Part shown: piece by piece, positions 45,901 to 55,551 of the stretch
Position numbering within the stretch: position 1 is the first letter of the stretch
How the letters are laid out: the number at the start of each line of letters is the position of its first letter
Assembly (NCBI RefSeq): GCF_042186555.1
Contig: NC_133336.1
Coordinates: 37,126,338 to 37,190,337, forward strand
Origin: Aquarana catesbeiana
Taxonomy: Eukaryota; Chordata; Amphibia; Anura; Ranidae
Length of the DNA: 64,000 nucleotides
Direction of reading: 5' to 3'
Program-made: the position numbers and the translations under genes
Notes under the pieces: generated by a model
What the model saw: the letters and a program-made list of their open reading frames with translations, nothing else
Told to the model about the DNA's origin: nothing
Databases searched by the model: none

Positions 45901-46196
45901 TAACCCATGAGTATCAGGTATCTACCTTCTGGGTCTTTAATTTCTGATGATAAGGTGAATGGTGTGGATCGGTGAAATGCAATTAGAGTTCCCCTTTGCT
46001 TGGTACAGGCAGAAGCCGTGTAAATTTGTTGATAAAAAGGAGAAATATATTTTGGAGTAGAATCTTTGGTGAAGTGTGTTTCTTGGAGGCATACTATGTG
46101 AGCCTTCTTGTTATGGAAAGTACGGAAGGCTTTGGTCCTTTTTTGAGGGACATTTATTCCCTGAACATTCAGGGAAAGTATATTCAGTGGTGCCAT

Positions 46197-47142
46197 GGCA
46201 ATAGATCAAATAGTTTTGACTTACTTTTTGTTATGCAGAGCTGACTGCGCAGATCAACCTGTGTGGACTGAAGAGATGAATAGATAGAAAAGAAACCAGT
46301 GAATTCTGGAGTAAAGAGTAAACAAAAAACATACGAGATTAGATGATACATTGTATAAATTATTTTTTGCAAGTAATCACAATTTACCCGTGAAAGAGAA
46401 TAAATCTCTCTCTCAGGGGAATAAGTGCCTTCGTCACACTCCCACATAATATGGTTGGGAGAATGAGGAGGGCTAATGGGGGTACACGGATCTTCCGCTT
46501 ACAGGAGAGAAGTGCTATATCAAAAGACATCAAAATGATGTTTCATTAATTGGAGTGCAGAATATAGTTTTTGTTGAAATTATTTATTCCAGGGTGGTTG
46601 TATATGGTTAGTCTTGCCCTAGGCTAAATAATTCAGTTAGAAAGGTACTGTTAATAACTTTGGTATTGATGAAGATAGTTTGAATTATTTTGGGATTTTA
46701 ACCCTTTTAGAGTAAACAATTACATATTTTATTCATACGTAACTGTTAAGATATGTTAACTCATAAAATTGAGGTTGTATTGCTTCAGATTAGAATAAAC
46801 AAAAACATAATTCTAGGAACTAGTTAGGTAATAATATATTTGTTTTAAGAAAAGAAAGAAAAAGCTTCCATTACTTCTGGATTATTGAACATATTTGTCC
46901 TAAAAAGTAATAAATCTATTGTTATTACCTGATAATATATAACTGAACAAGAATTTCCTTATTTCACTTATATATTCTAAGGCTATATGAATCAGAAGTA
47001 ATAAGAAATATAACTGGAATGTAACATGATCCCACACAGTGTGTGACTATCAGAATGCAGTTACATTCAGTTATAAATATAGGTTTTTTATAGAGAACCA
47101 TCTCTTAGTATAATAAATGAAGAGATATCAGGAATTAGGATG
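46197..47142 (-). other. L1 spacer between ORF1 and ORF2
   Basis: This 946-bp interval has no long open frame and no inserted element that I can delimit. It is long for an L1-type spacer. It may belong to this L1 family or include an older insertion. Confidence 0.6.
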
Positions 47143-48333
47143 TCAGTCCATTGAATCTTCTTGGTCCATGGATGATGTGGCATAACGGCCTCTTTTGTGA
47201 GAATGATGATTCCCATTTTGTTCTGAAATTTTCTGGGTGCTGCCTGAAGGTGAAGATGATGCCATTCTTCTGCATGTGGGAGTGTTGCTGCTTGTGAGTT
47301 CTGTCAGATTTAATTTTAAAAGGGTTTGTTGTAGTTCATCTGCTGATCTGCTTCTGTAAATTGTACCTTGGTAGTTAAATCTGACTGAAAAGGGGAAGCC
47401 CCATTGATACATAATGTTGTGGCGTTGCAGTTCCATTAGTTGGGGTTTCATGGATCGTCTTTTAGTAATAGTAAGTTGGGATAGGTCAGCAAAAATTTGA
47501 TAATTGTGTCCTTGAAAATTAAGTTCCTTTTTTTCTCTTGCAGCAATTAGTATTTGTTCTTTCGTTCTGTAATAATGAAATTTTGTGATTATATCACGTG
47601 GGGGTCCATCTTTCTTTTTGGCTGTGAGGGCTCTGTGTACTCTGTCCAGTTCTAAACGTTCAATAGGGATATCTGGCTTTAGTTCTTGTAATAGAGCAGT
47701 AATAGTAGATTGCAGGTCTGTCACAGTTTCAGGTATTCCCCTTATGTGTAAGTTTGAACGTCTGGCTCTATTTTCGTAATCTTCGAGCTTAGTTTGAAGT
47801 ATTAAATTCTCTTTTTTTAATTGTTCCAATTCTGTTATATTTTCTTGGGTTGTAATTTCAATTTCATCCATTTTTATTTCTAAAGCTGTGGTGCGGTTTC
47901 ATAGCTCTCTTATTTCTTTGGTTAGGCTTTTTGTTATTTGGTCTGAGGTTTGTTTTAAAGCCTTATGAAGCATCTTTTCAAATTGTAATAATATTACTGG
48001 GGATACTGAGGAGGCTTGTGGAGAAGTTTGTGAGAGGATTTGTTCTGTATCTGACTCAAATGGAGAGTCTTGCTGTGACATTTTCTGTCTGTGAGAGCGC
48101 CCTGATGCTGTATCTTGTGAGGTGACTGGAGCTGCTTCAGCTGCAGTGAGTGCCTGTGAGCTCTTTGTGAGGTGATTTTTATTTCTGCCACGGTTTCCTC
48201 CCAGTACCATATTTCCTGCCCAAACTTTCACAGTTTGTTCCCTGGGGCAAAAAGGTTCAAATGGATACCTTTTGAGCCTGCAGGCTCCGCTTTGTCCTTC
48301 TCTTCTCTCCTCAGCGGTGTGGAGCTCTAACAA
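47143..48333 (-). pseudogene. L1 ORF1: RNA-binding chaperone protein, one nonsense codon
   Basis: A 396-residue frame if counted from the first ATG (48333). A later methionine near residue 85, before SQQDSPFESDTEQ, may be the true start. The middle is predicted coiled coil (ITELEQLKKENLILQTKLED). An RRM-like segment follows (RRSNLHIRGIPE), then the C-terminal domain with RDIITKFHYYRTKEQILIAA and FADLSQLTITKRRSM, as in L1 ORF1 proteins that coat LINE RNA. TGA at 47899-47901 (codon 145) interrupts it between IREL and NRTTALEIK. The frame is otherwise open. Confidence 0.9.
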
Positions 48334-48944
48334 TGCATGTCTGCTCCGCTAGGCTCCGCCTCCTGCCCTCAGAACAGTGTTTTTCAACCTTTTTTCAGTC
48401 AAGGCACTCTTTAAAACTATGGACAATCATTAGGCACCCTCCCAAATTATGGACAGTCTTGAGGTGCCCCATTCTAAAATGTAAAAACTATTCTAATAGT
48501 TTTACATAATGTAGCAACATCAATACACGTAGGACACCCAAAGTTCAAGGGGATATATTCTTCCAAAGCAAATACAATTTTGCAAACTGGTACTGACTAG
48601 TATTCCAATGTTTCTCTTCTCCCTCAAATTCTAATTTCAATTGCTAATGAGACCCCAAAGCTGATGGAGAGGGGCAAGGAGGGTCAAACAAGGACGATAT
48701 GGAGGCAACTGACATCCTCCTTGTTAACTGGTGATGTCATTAGTAGTTAGGAGGTTGGCAGCTAGAAGGTTGTGTTGGTGTACAATGAAAACCTGTGGCT
48801 TTGTGTAACTAAATGGCTTCATCTGCACACCGCTTGTTTACAGTTTTGGGGCAATTTTTAGGCATTTTGCCAAGGCACCCCTGAAGAAACCTCAAGGCAC
48901 CCCATGGTGCCTGGACACCCTGGTTGAAAAAGGCTGCTCTAGAA

Positions 48945-49671
48945 CATTGTTATAAACCCATGTAAAAAAAAATGTCCCAAGCATGCAAATATTTTATCTT
49001 TATAAGTAATAACACCAGAGATTGTTGATCCAGGGAACATCTGATTGTCTGAGGGGGAACAAAGCATTTTTGCCTAGGGTTCTGTATATGGAGCTTTTCA
49101 GTGTATTTATTTATATTTTTATTGGTTGAAACAGATGGACTTTTTCAGCCTAACTATGTAAATATAATCTCTATCACCCAATATTTGGAGTATTTTTTTT
49201 GTCAATAACTGTCACAGATACGGAGCTGGTATTTTTTCGCTGCTCCTTCTACCTATGCACTTTATTGCTGGCAGGTCTGTGTAATACAACACTACATGAA
49301 ACTCACCATCCCTTGCCACCCTACCAATGTGAATGGGTTTCTCCCCTGTAGACATTCATTGGCACTGTGCATAGAGCAACAATTTCCTTTGAAGCTCCAA
49401 TAGGAAAATACCTTGTACCAGAGATGCTGGAGTTGTTCTATTCTACATAACTCCCTCTCTCTTTATCCCCAGAGCCAAGCCATGACTCAAAATTAATTAT
49501 TGTGGTTGTCAGGTTTGCCAAGGGAACTCATTTGCATTTTCAGATCTTGGAACAAAAAAAAAATTACTACAGTATATTTGCACATAATCACAGCACGTTC
49601 ATGTAAATGAGTATTGTATTTTTGGCTGTATCTACAGTACTTCATTAAAGCCCAGTTCCATCCTTGCTTTT
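48945..49671. other. Mostly unassigned; possible CR1 tail
   Basis: TTGGTTGAAACAGATGGACT, then TTTTTCAGCCTAACTATGTAA at about 49119-49163, resembles a diverged plus-strand CR1 3' end. The rest shows no gene or repeat boundary. Confidence 0.4.
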
Positions 49672-50262
49672 TTTTTTTCCTCCAACCCAAACTCGCTCAT
49701 CCATGTTTTTTTGGACCTTGCTTTGTGCACTGGTATGCAGTCATATTGTAACAGGAAGGGGCCATCCCCAAACTGTTCCCACAAAGTTGTGGGTGTGAAA
49801 TTGTCCAAATGGTCTTGGTATGCTAATGTCTTAAGAGTTTTCTTCACTAGAACTAAGGGGGCAAGCCCAACCACTGAAAAACAACCCCACACCATAATCC
49901 CCCCTCTACCAAAAGATTTGGACCAGTGCACAAAGCAAGGTCCATAAAGACACGGATGAGCAAATTTGGGGTGGAGGAACTTGACTTGCCTGTACAGAGT
50001 TCTGACCTCAACCCGATAAAACACCTTTGGGATGAATCAGCGGAGACTGTGAGCCAGGCATCCAACATCCGTGCCTGACCTCACAAACGCGCTTCTGGAA
50101 GAATGGTCAAACATTCCCATAGACACACTCCTAAACCTTGTGGACAGCCTTCCCAGAAGAGTTGAAGCTGTTATAGCTGAAAATGGTAGGCCAACTCAAT
50201 ATTGAACCCTACGGACTAGGATTGGGATTGGGTCGTCCCAATACTTTTGTTAATATAGGGTA
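49672..50262. pseudogene. Fold-back Tc1-like transposase relic
   Basis: On the minus strand (about 49930-49680) there is VWGCFSVVGLAPL, then LWEQFGDGPFLLQYDCIPVH, including the second catalytic aspartate region. On the plus strand (49923-50262) the later part follows, with SSDLNPIKHLWDE, where the catalytic glutamate is lysine, ending at the Tc1 terminus GTCGTCCCAATACTTTTGTT. The two halves share a perfect 21-bp inverted repeat, GGACCTTGCTTTGTGCACTGG at 49713-49733 and its complement at 49923-49943, within longer imperfect arms. Two partial copies are therefore joined back to back. Dead. Confidence 0.85.
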
Positions 50263-50300
50263 TATTTCTATATTTCTATAACACTTTCATTCCACCCTGG

Positions 50301-50590
50301 GTGGGCCAACTCAATACTGAACCCTACGGACTAAAGCTGGATGCACACTATACAATCTTCTGTAAATTTTTTTTCTTCTGATTTGCCAAAACCATATAAT
50401 ATGAGGTAGAACCTCAAGAGTTTAAATTTGTATACAATCAGGCAGACCCTTGCACTACATGGTTTTGGTAAATCTAAAGGAAATCAGACAACAAAAGTTG
50501 TATAGTGTGTATGGGGGTCTAAGACTGGGATGCCATTAAAGTTCATGTGCGTTTAAAAGTCAGGCGCCCCAATACTTTTGGTGATAATAT
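50301..50590 (+). mobile_element. Tc1-like 3' end, interrupted
   Basis: GGGTGGGCCAACTCAATACT leads to CTACGGACTAA, then after the nested element AGACTGGGATGCCATTAAAG and the terminus CGCCCCAATACTTTTGGTGA. This is a second Tc1 end immediately after the one finishing at 50262. Confidence 0.8.
50335..50519. mobile_element. 185-bp nested element with TAA duplication, PIF/Harbinger-like
   Basis: Left AGCTGGATGCACACTATACA and right TGTATAGTGTGTATGGGGGTC are inverted over CACACTATACAA. TAA flanks it on both sides (50332-50334, 50520-50522). Removing it restores the Tc1 sequence GGACTAAGACTGGG seen at 9345-9360 in reverse, so the boundaries are firm. Confidence 0.85.
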
Positions 50591-50845
50591 AATATATATG
50601 GTGATAATATAGTATATATGTATGTATGCGTCAAATGTCAAATTTTGTACCAGAATAACAGATCCAAATTGATTTAATTAAACAAACTTTATTGCTTTTT
50701 TATTTGTATGGCACCCTTGGCACTGATTGTGTTCCAGGTAAATTAAAGAGTGGAAATATGGTGAGAACTTTGCAGAATCTGTGTGTTGTTGGATTTCAAG
50801 CTGTATGATAAACATATCAATCATTACAGATCTATGTTAAAATAA

Positions 50846-51309
50846 GCATTCGGATATGGGATAGTTTTTGTTCAGAAGGTTTTTTTTTTGTTTTGTTTCA
50901 TAAATTTTAAAATAATTTTAATAATTTAAGCAATCAGATATGGCATAGTTTTTGTTCAGAAGATTTTTTTTTATTTCATAAACTTTAAAAGAATCAGATA
51001 TGGGATAGTATTTGTTCAGAAGAATTTTTTTTTTTGTTTCATAAATTTTAAAAGAATTTTAAGAATTTAAGATATGGGATAGTATTTTTTCAGAAGATTT
51101 TTTTTGTTTCATAAATTTTAAAAGAATTGTAATAATTTAAGCAATCAGATATGGGATAGTATTTGTTCAGAAGAATTTTGTTTTTTTTTTGTTTCATAAA
51201 TTTTAAAAGAATTTTAATAATTTAAGCAATCAGATATGGGATAGTATTTGTTCAGAAAAACATTTTTTTTGTTTCATAAATTTTAAAAGAATTTTAATAA
51301 TTTAATCAA
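50846..51309 (+). repeat. Tandem repeat of 60-85 bp with variable T runs
   Basis: Six units begin GATATGGGATAGT (or GATATGGCATAGT), at 50853, 50937, 50997, 51071, 51148 and 51233. Each is followed by TTTGTTCAGAAG, a T run of varying length and TTTCATAAATTTTAAAAGAA. Unit length differs mainly by deletions and T-run size. Confidence 0.93.
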
Positions 51310-51611
51310 CAATTAACAACAATGATTGCATAAAAAAAGAATCTTGCCATAGACCATGTTCTGTTTCTCTTTTGTGCAGTTTATTATTACCATGTCAGTA
51401 CTCCTGTCTAGTAGATGAACGGAGATTGGGGGTCAGGCGGGGGGTAGGGGCAGTCAATCAGAAATTCTTTGTTCAGCAGTATAAGTGAGCCCTTCTCATT
51501 ACACCTTACCAGTTTTTCACCTCCTTCCCTGACCTGCTACCAAATCACAGGAGAATTTTATGTTACCGCGCTTGTCATTTGGAATGCAAATGCAACTAAT
51601 TATTTCAAAAC

Positions 51612-51751
51612 CTTTCACCTGATGGATTCACCACTTGACAATCTCTTTTCATTGATTTTTTATATTTACTCAAATATTCTTCAGTAGAGATTTGCACATA
51701 ATGTAGACGTATGTCTTGCTGGAAGGCCAAAAGCCAAAACAGACACATGGT
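51612..51751 (+). repeat. 140-bp segment with inverted copy at 61510
   Basis: TTTCACCTGATGGATTCACC through AAAGCCAAAACAGACACATGG matches the reverse complement of 61510-61649 over the whole length with scattered mismatches. Family unknown. Confidence 0.85.
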
Positions 51752-51813
51752 GTACTGTATTCCATTATGCAAAACATAGCAGTAAACAGAATTGTTAATG
51801 TTGTAACTTAAAG

Positions 51814-52171
51814 TGGAAGTTCAGCCAAAACCTAACATTAAACCTACTCTCAGCCACATTCTAAACCTAATCTATCTAACCCTGTAAAGAGTTCACTATA
51901 CTCACCTATTCTGCAGCTGCTCCGGCTCAGTCCCACGCTAAGTTGCCAGCAGAGTCTTCAGTATGTGGGAACGTGCACTAGTGGCAGCTGAAAATGGAAC
52001 CCCCTAGGAACTCTATGGGTGACGTCACCTCTCAGGCATTTCACAGCCATTGTCAGCTTTTTCCACACAGCAGCCGCCACTGGAGACTGGACCGGATAGG
52101 CTTCAGAAAGGGTAAGCATAGTGATTTTTCTTTACAGGGTTAAATAGATTAGGTTTAGAATGTGGCTAAAG
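51814..52171. mobile_element. Palindromic AAGTGGAAGTTCAGCC element, right end missing
   Basis: The inner arms ATTCTAAACCTAATCTAT and TAGATTAGGTTTAGAATG are inverted around a GC-rich middle, and TATACTCACC faces GTAAGCATAG. The outer right end expected to mirror AAGTGGAAGTTCAGCC is absent, because the next element starts at 52172. Confidence 0.55.
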
Positions 52172-52690
52172 CCTCGTACACACGATCGGATTGTTGGCCA
52201 ACAAAACTGTGGAATTTTGTCTGAAGGGCATTGGCCCAAACTTGTCTTGCATACACACGGCCACACAATTGTTGGCCAAGAATTATGAACGTAGTGACGT
52301 ACTACATTGTTTTTCAGCTCTTTAGCGCCACCCTTTGGGCTCCTTCTGCTGATTTCATGTCAGTAGAAGTTTGGTGAGTGTTGATTCGCGCTTTTCATTT
52401 CGCACTTTTCATTTTGCAACTTTTCAGTTCGTTTCTGAATGGCCATTCGTCAACCAGCCATGTTGTGGAATTGGAGGAGATAACTTGTTATTGATTATTG
52501 GCCTTGGAGTTATTGCTTTGACATTTTTTTGGTTGAATAATGATTTTATTTGGTATATTTTCTATATTTTTGGATGCATAGAATGCACTTTTTGGTTAAG
52601 TTCTTTTGGCAAATAGCATGTCTAATTTTATTTGTTTTCTTTTTTTAATTCACAATAAAAAATTGTAGAGAATAATACTTGGCTATGTGT
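52172..52690 (+). mobile_element. CGTACACACGATCGG-type frog element
   Basis: It starts AGCCTCGTACACACGATCGG, with inverted inner words TTGTTGGCCAACAAA and CAATTGTTGGCCAAG. It then runs into TTAGCGCCACCCTTTGGGCT and a T/A-rich tail ending AATAAAAAATTGTAGAG. The matching terminal repeat was not found, so the right boundary is approximate. It resembles the family at 36855. Confidence 0.5.
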
Positions 52691-52794
52691 TTTACTTTAA
52701 ATTACATTTTGGGAGTAGGCAGTTACATTTTAAAAAATACAATATAAAATTAACAAGGGACACCAACAGAGTTGTATCTTTGATCTTAAAAACT

Positions 52795-52999
52795 ACGGAT
52801 TCCGGATGAAGCCAAAAGAACCAGCAGACCTCTCGATGATGTCATAAACAACATGGCTGTGCAGTACTGAGTGGTGGCAAAAGACAAGAGGATCACAGCG
52901 GAACAATGCTGGATTCTCTGGGTGGGTATCTGAAATGTGCACAACTAGCCACCCAGTTAGTGGGGGTAAAAATAAAATGGGGGGGTGAAGATCCACTTT
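52795..52999. mobile_element. Half of a palindromic frog element
   Basis: CAACATGGCTGTGCAGTACT, then GGTGGGTATCTGAAATGTGC, and the end GGTGAAGATCCACTTTA fit the right half of a common palindromic element with TAAAGTGGA ends. Confidence 0.4.
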
Positions 53000-53559
53000 A
53001 GAGAGTCACTGTTTCACAATCGAGGTAGTCTTTTATGAGCTGGGAAAATGCTTACTTCAATATGGCTTGAAAACCCAACCCCAGCTTCTCCCATCCTTCC
53101 TTTAGCATGTTGGAGCACACTGGTGTGCTGCCAGTTTGTTTACTTGTCTGGAAAGCTGGGGTGCTGCCTAATTGTATATTTGTCTGGTCCCCTTGGTATA
53201 TTTGCTTGGACACCTGTGTGCTACCAGTCTGCTGCCAGCTGGCATAGCCATGACAGGGATGCTGCTTTCTCTGTTGGAGTTAAAGGCTAAGTTCACATTT
53301 TTAATAAAATGCATCACACAGTCAAAGGGCCCCAATGTGTTCAAAGACACTGTGTAGCTTTAAAATGCTGCACTTAGTTTAAAAAGTATACCTGTAGGCC
53401 AATAGCAACACCACCAAAGCTTACCTTAAAACTCCCACTGTAAAGATCACTCCATCCAGTTTAGGATATGGGAAACTCTTCCTAGCAGCACCAGCTGAGC
53501 TCAGTACAAGACTACAAACAACAAGTACAAGTGCAACCTGTAAACGGGATGCTGCCCTC

Positions 53560-53965
53560 TTGCTTGCCTTTATCAAGTCATTAGTACATTATTCTTTCCA
53601 ATGACAAGATGTGACATTGTTCCTTTCACTGACACCTATAATGGGCTCAATTACTTCCAATGACACCATTGATTGAGCACTATTCTTTCCACTGATACCA
53701 ATGGTGCTAATATATTCCTTCCATTGACACCAAAAATAAAAAACACTAATCCTCCTCCCACTGACCACATGTACTCGAACATTTTTGACTACCACTGGTG
53801 CCATTGGTATCAGTGGAAAGAATAGTGCTCAATCAATGGTGGACATTGTTTACTCCCACTGATTGCGGGGCATTTCCTACACCCACTTGCTACAGTCTGG
53901 CCCCCTAATGTCTGAGGGACATTAAACTGGTCCTTTGTTTGGAACGGTTGGGGATCCCTAATTTA
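53560..53965. mobile_element. hAT-like element with perfect 41-bp internal inverted repeat
   Basis: The right end GGTTGGGGATCCCTA is a typical hAT terminus, while the left end is unclear. Inside, 53664-53704 and 53801-53841 are perfect reverse complements over 41 bp, with a 96-bp spacer; the centre includes CTATTCTTTCCACTGATACC. Other parts are degenerate TTTCCACTGAC/TGACACC repeats, like those in the element at 28489. Confidence 0.7.
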
Positions 53966-54603
53966 GGCATTAGGTGGGAATAGCCTGGATTGAAAATATC
54001 ATCACCTCAAGGCTTAACATGTAACACTTAACAAAACAAAAAAATGACATATGTTCTCAAACCCATGGTAGCACTGAACCCAAAAACCATGCCTAATAGC
54101 ATCGTATATGTCATATTTTTATTTTACCCATAGTTTTACTTTAATATTCAATTTTGATTTTAATGTACCCTAAAGAGACCATATTACCAACTTTGCATGT
54201 AAGAGTGGAGAAAAATTAAGCATTTTAAATTCTTACTTACAATCTGTTTCCTTTCCATAAACTTTTTTCTTTATTCACTTGCAATGTGGCGGCTTTTAAC
54301 TTACTAAGAAAATTCTGCTGCTCCAGATTGAGTCATAATCTTTTATGAAGCTGCTGAGGGGAGGAGCAAAAGGAAATGTCAACCTTACAAGCAGCTGAAA
54401 AGATAGATAGTGTGTTGCTGCTGGCTGTACCAAATGCAGGAAAGCATTTAGTCAGATGAGGGTTGGAAAACCAACCATGGAAGTAATTGTGAGTCCCACC
54501 ATACTTTGGCAGCCTGACTCTAAAGAATTTTAAGTAACTGGTATATTACTTATATCTCATTTAGTGGGAGAAATCTCTTAAAATGATACTTGAAATAATT
54601 TAC

Positions 54604-54858
54604 AGGTCTCAGGGGAACCTCTGATTAAACCAATTCACTGTGGGAAAAAAGCCCCCACATTGGTGGTCATTGGGAAGAATGCTCCCTTTATAGTGGTGGT
54701 CAGTGAGTAAAAAAGCAGAGAGCCAAAAAGATCATTGGTGTCATGGTGCAGATTCTGCCAAATGGCATTGGACCCAGAATTAGGCAGGCACCACAAAATG
54801 GGAGGTCAATCAGCCAAAGCTCAAAGAACCCCTAGCAACTTCTGTAGGAACCCTAGTT
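54604..54858. mobile_element. hAT-like element related to 28489-28959, inverted
   Basis: GGTCTCAGGGGAACCTCTGA, the CATTGGTGGTCATTGGGAAG and GTGGTGGTCAGTGAG units, GGCATTGGACCCAGAAT, and the end AGGAACCCTAGTTAAG parallel the reverse complement of 28489-28920. Boundaries approximate. Confidence 0.55.
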
Positions 54859-55033
54859 AAGATTAAGAATAGTTATATGGAGTGCCAAAGGTTAGATAAG
54901 GAGGTACCTGTGTCCTATCAAAATGGAGGAATTTGTAGTTTGAGGCTGGTGGACTTTAATGGTACCGTAACATTTGAGATACACATTATCATTGAGATAA
55001 TACCAGTTCACCCTGTACCAATTATGTTGGCAT

Positions 55034-55080
55034 GCTCGACATGATTCGCGGATATTCGCAGCTTCTTCAGTTTGTTTGTT
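55034..55080 (-). ncRNA. Decayed hammerhead-like motif (copy D)
   Basis: The minus strand keeps CTGAAGA (55070-55064), one A, a stem II with one mismatch (GCTG against CCGC), and the GTC cleavage triplet followed by GAGC. GAAA has become GAAT, and the upstream stem I strand is replaced by AAACAAA. Inactive by expectation. It is the inverted homologue of copy E. Confidence 0.6.
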
Positions 55081-55299
55081 TGTGTTAAAGGAACAGAAAC
55101 AGTATATAGTACTACAGAGATGAGAAAAATACATATCATATTAATTGTGATAAACATAGCAAAACATCACATAACATGACTAAATAATAATATATTTAGT
55201 CATGTTATGTTTATCATGATTAATATGATATCTATTTTTCTCATCTCTGTAGTACTATATACTGTTTTTGTTCCTTTAACACCGTACTATGCAAACAAA

Positions 55300-55340
55300 G
55301 CTCCTGAAGAAGCGGTGAATATCCGCGAAACATGTCGAGC
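55300..55340 (+). ncRNA. Hammerhead-like ribozyme, core intact (copy E)
   Basis: Stem I strand GCTC (55300-55303), core CTGAAGA (55304-55310), extra A, stem II GCGG-TGAATAT-CCGC (55312-55326), GAA (55327-55329), stem III AC-AT-GT (55330-55335), cleavage base C of the GTC triplet (55336), stem I strand GAGC (55337-55340). All three helices pair perfectly. Position 7 of the core is A; it is the most tolerant core position in hammerheads. The extra A before stem II is shared with copies A, B, C, D and others. The 2-bp stem III with a 2-nt loop suggests action as a dimer, if any. Confidence 0.68.
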
Positions 55341-55551
55341 ATGCCAACATAATTGAAACAGGTTGAACTGGTATTATCATCTCTCTCAGTTGCACCTTCT
55401 ATGTTTGGACAGACAGAGCTGTTTTTTTTTAAATTGTATGTTTTAACATGTTGATGTTAACTTAATAAAATTCTATTTGTTTTATATACTTGTGTATCTC
55501 AAATGTTATGGTACCATTAAAGTCCACCAGCCTCAAATTACAAATTCCCCA

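Larger units (their letters stand above)
42405..46196 (-). pseudogene. L1 ORF2: endonuclease and reverse transcriptase, two nonsense codons
   Basis: A 1,263-residue frame. The N-terminal APE-type endonuclease has N10 (LNVQG), E39 (CLQETHF), D141/N143 (CGDSNQ), D203/H204 (RIDH) and D227/H228 (SDHN). The reverse transcriptase follows with NKRPGPDGYSALYYKTF (about 467-483), NYRPISLLNLDIKLLAKI, D597 in LSLDVKRAFD, GTRQGCPLSPLLFALI and the catalytic FADD at 697-700. Near the C terminus is C1127-x3-C1131-x7-H1139-x4-C1144. TGA replaces codon 1086 (42939-42941) and TAA codon 1199 (42600-42602); the frame stays open through both. Length and domain order are those of an L1-clade LINE. It nicks target DNA and copies its own RNA when intact; here the first stop removes the zinc-knuckle end. 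Confidence 0.95.
41976..48370 (-). mobile_element. Near-full-length L1 LINE
   Basis: A 6,395-bp element lies between perfect 15-bp target duplications AGAACAGTGTTTTTC at 41961-41975 and 48371-48385. It has a short 5' leader, ORF1 (48333-47143), a 946-bp spacer, ORF2 (46196-42405) and a 429-bp 3' region. AATAAA lies 14 nt before the 3' junction (minus strand of 41990-41995), and no poly(A) tail follows. On the coding strand the target reads GGTT then GAAAAAC, consistent with an L1 endonuclease that nicks at T/A-rich sites. Only three premature stops and no frameshift were found in the two reading frames. Confidence 0.93.
41957..48944. mobile_element. hAT-like element split by an L1 insertion
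   Basis: The hAT element begins CAGTGTTTTTC at 41965 and resumes with AACCTTTTTTCAGTCAAGG at 48386. It ends GGTTGAAAAAGGCTG at 48936, a 13 of 15 match to the inverted left end. The 8-bp duplication CTCTAGAA flanks it at 41957-41964 and 48937-48944. Without the LINE and its duplicated target the element is about 562 bp and non-coding, rich in AAGGCACC words. The ancestral site is thus readable on both outer sides. Confidence 0.9.
54925..55551. mobile_element. Second head-to-head pair of hammerhead-bearing elements
   Basis: The left arm (54925 to about 55180, minus orientation) and right arm (about 55190-55551, plus orientation) share GTCGAGCATGCCAACATAAT, GAACTGGTATTATC, GTGTATCTCAAATGTTA and GGTACCATTAAAGTCCACCA. 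The arms meet at the palindrome ATAACATGACTAAATA near 55188. The right arm has about 120 bp more tail, with AATAAAATTCTATTTG. No protein is encoded. Layout and polarity repeat those of 6457-6832. Confidence 0.75.

Noticed and set aside
53550..53585. CTTTATCAAG with nearby GTAAACGGG as a minus-strand hammerhead
   Set aside because: The required GAAA is absent on that strand, so only the core-like half is present.
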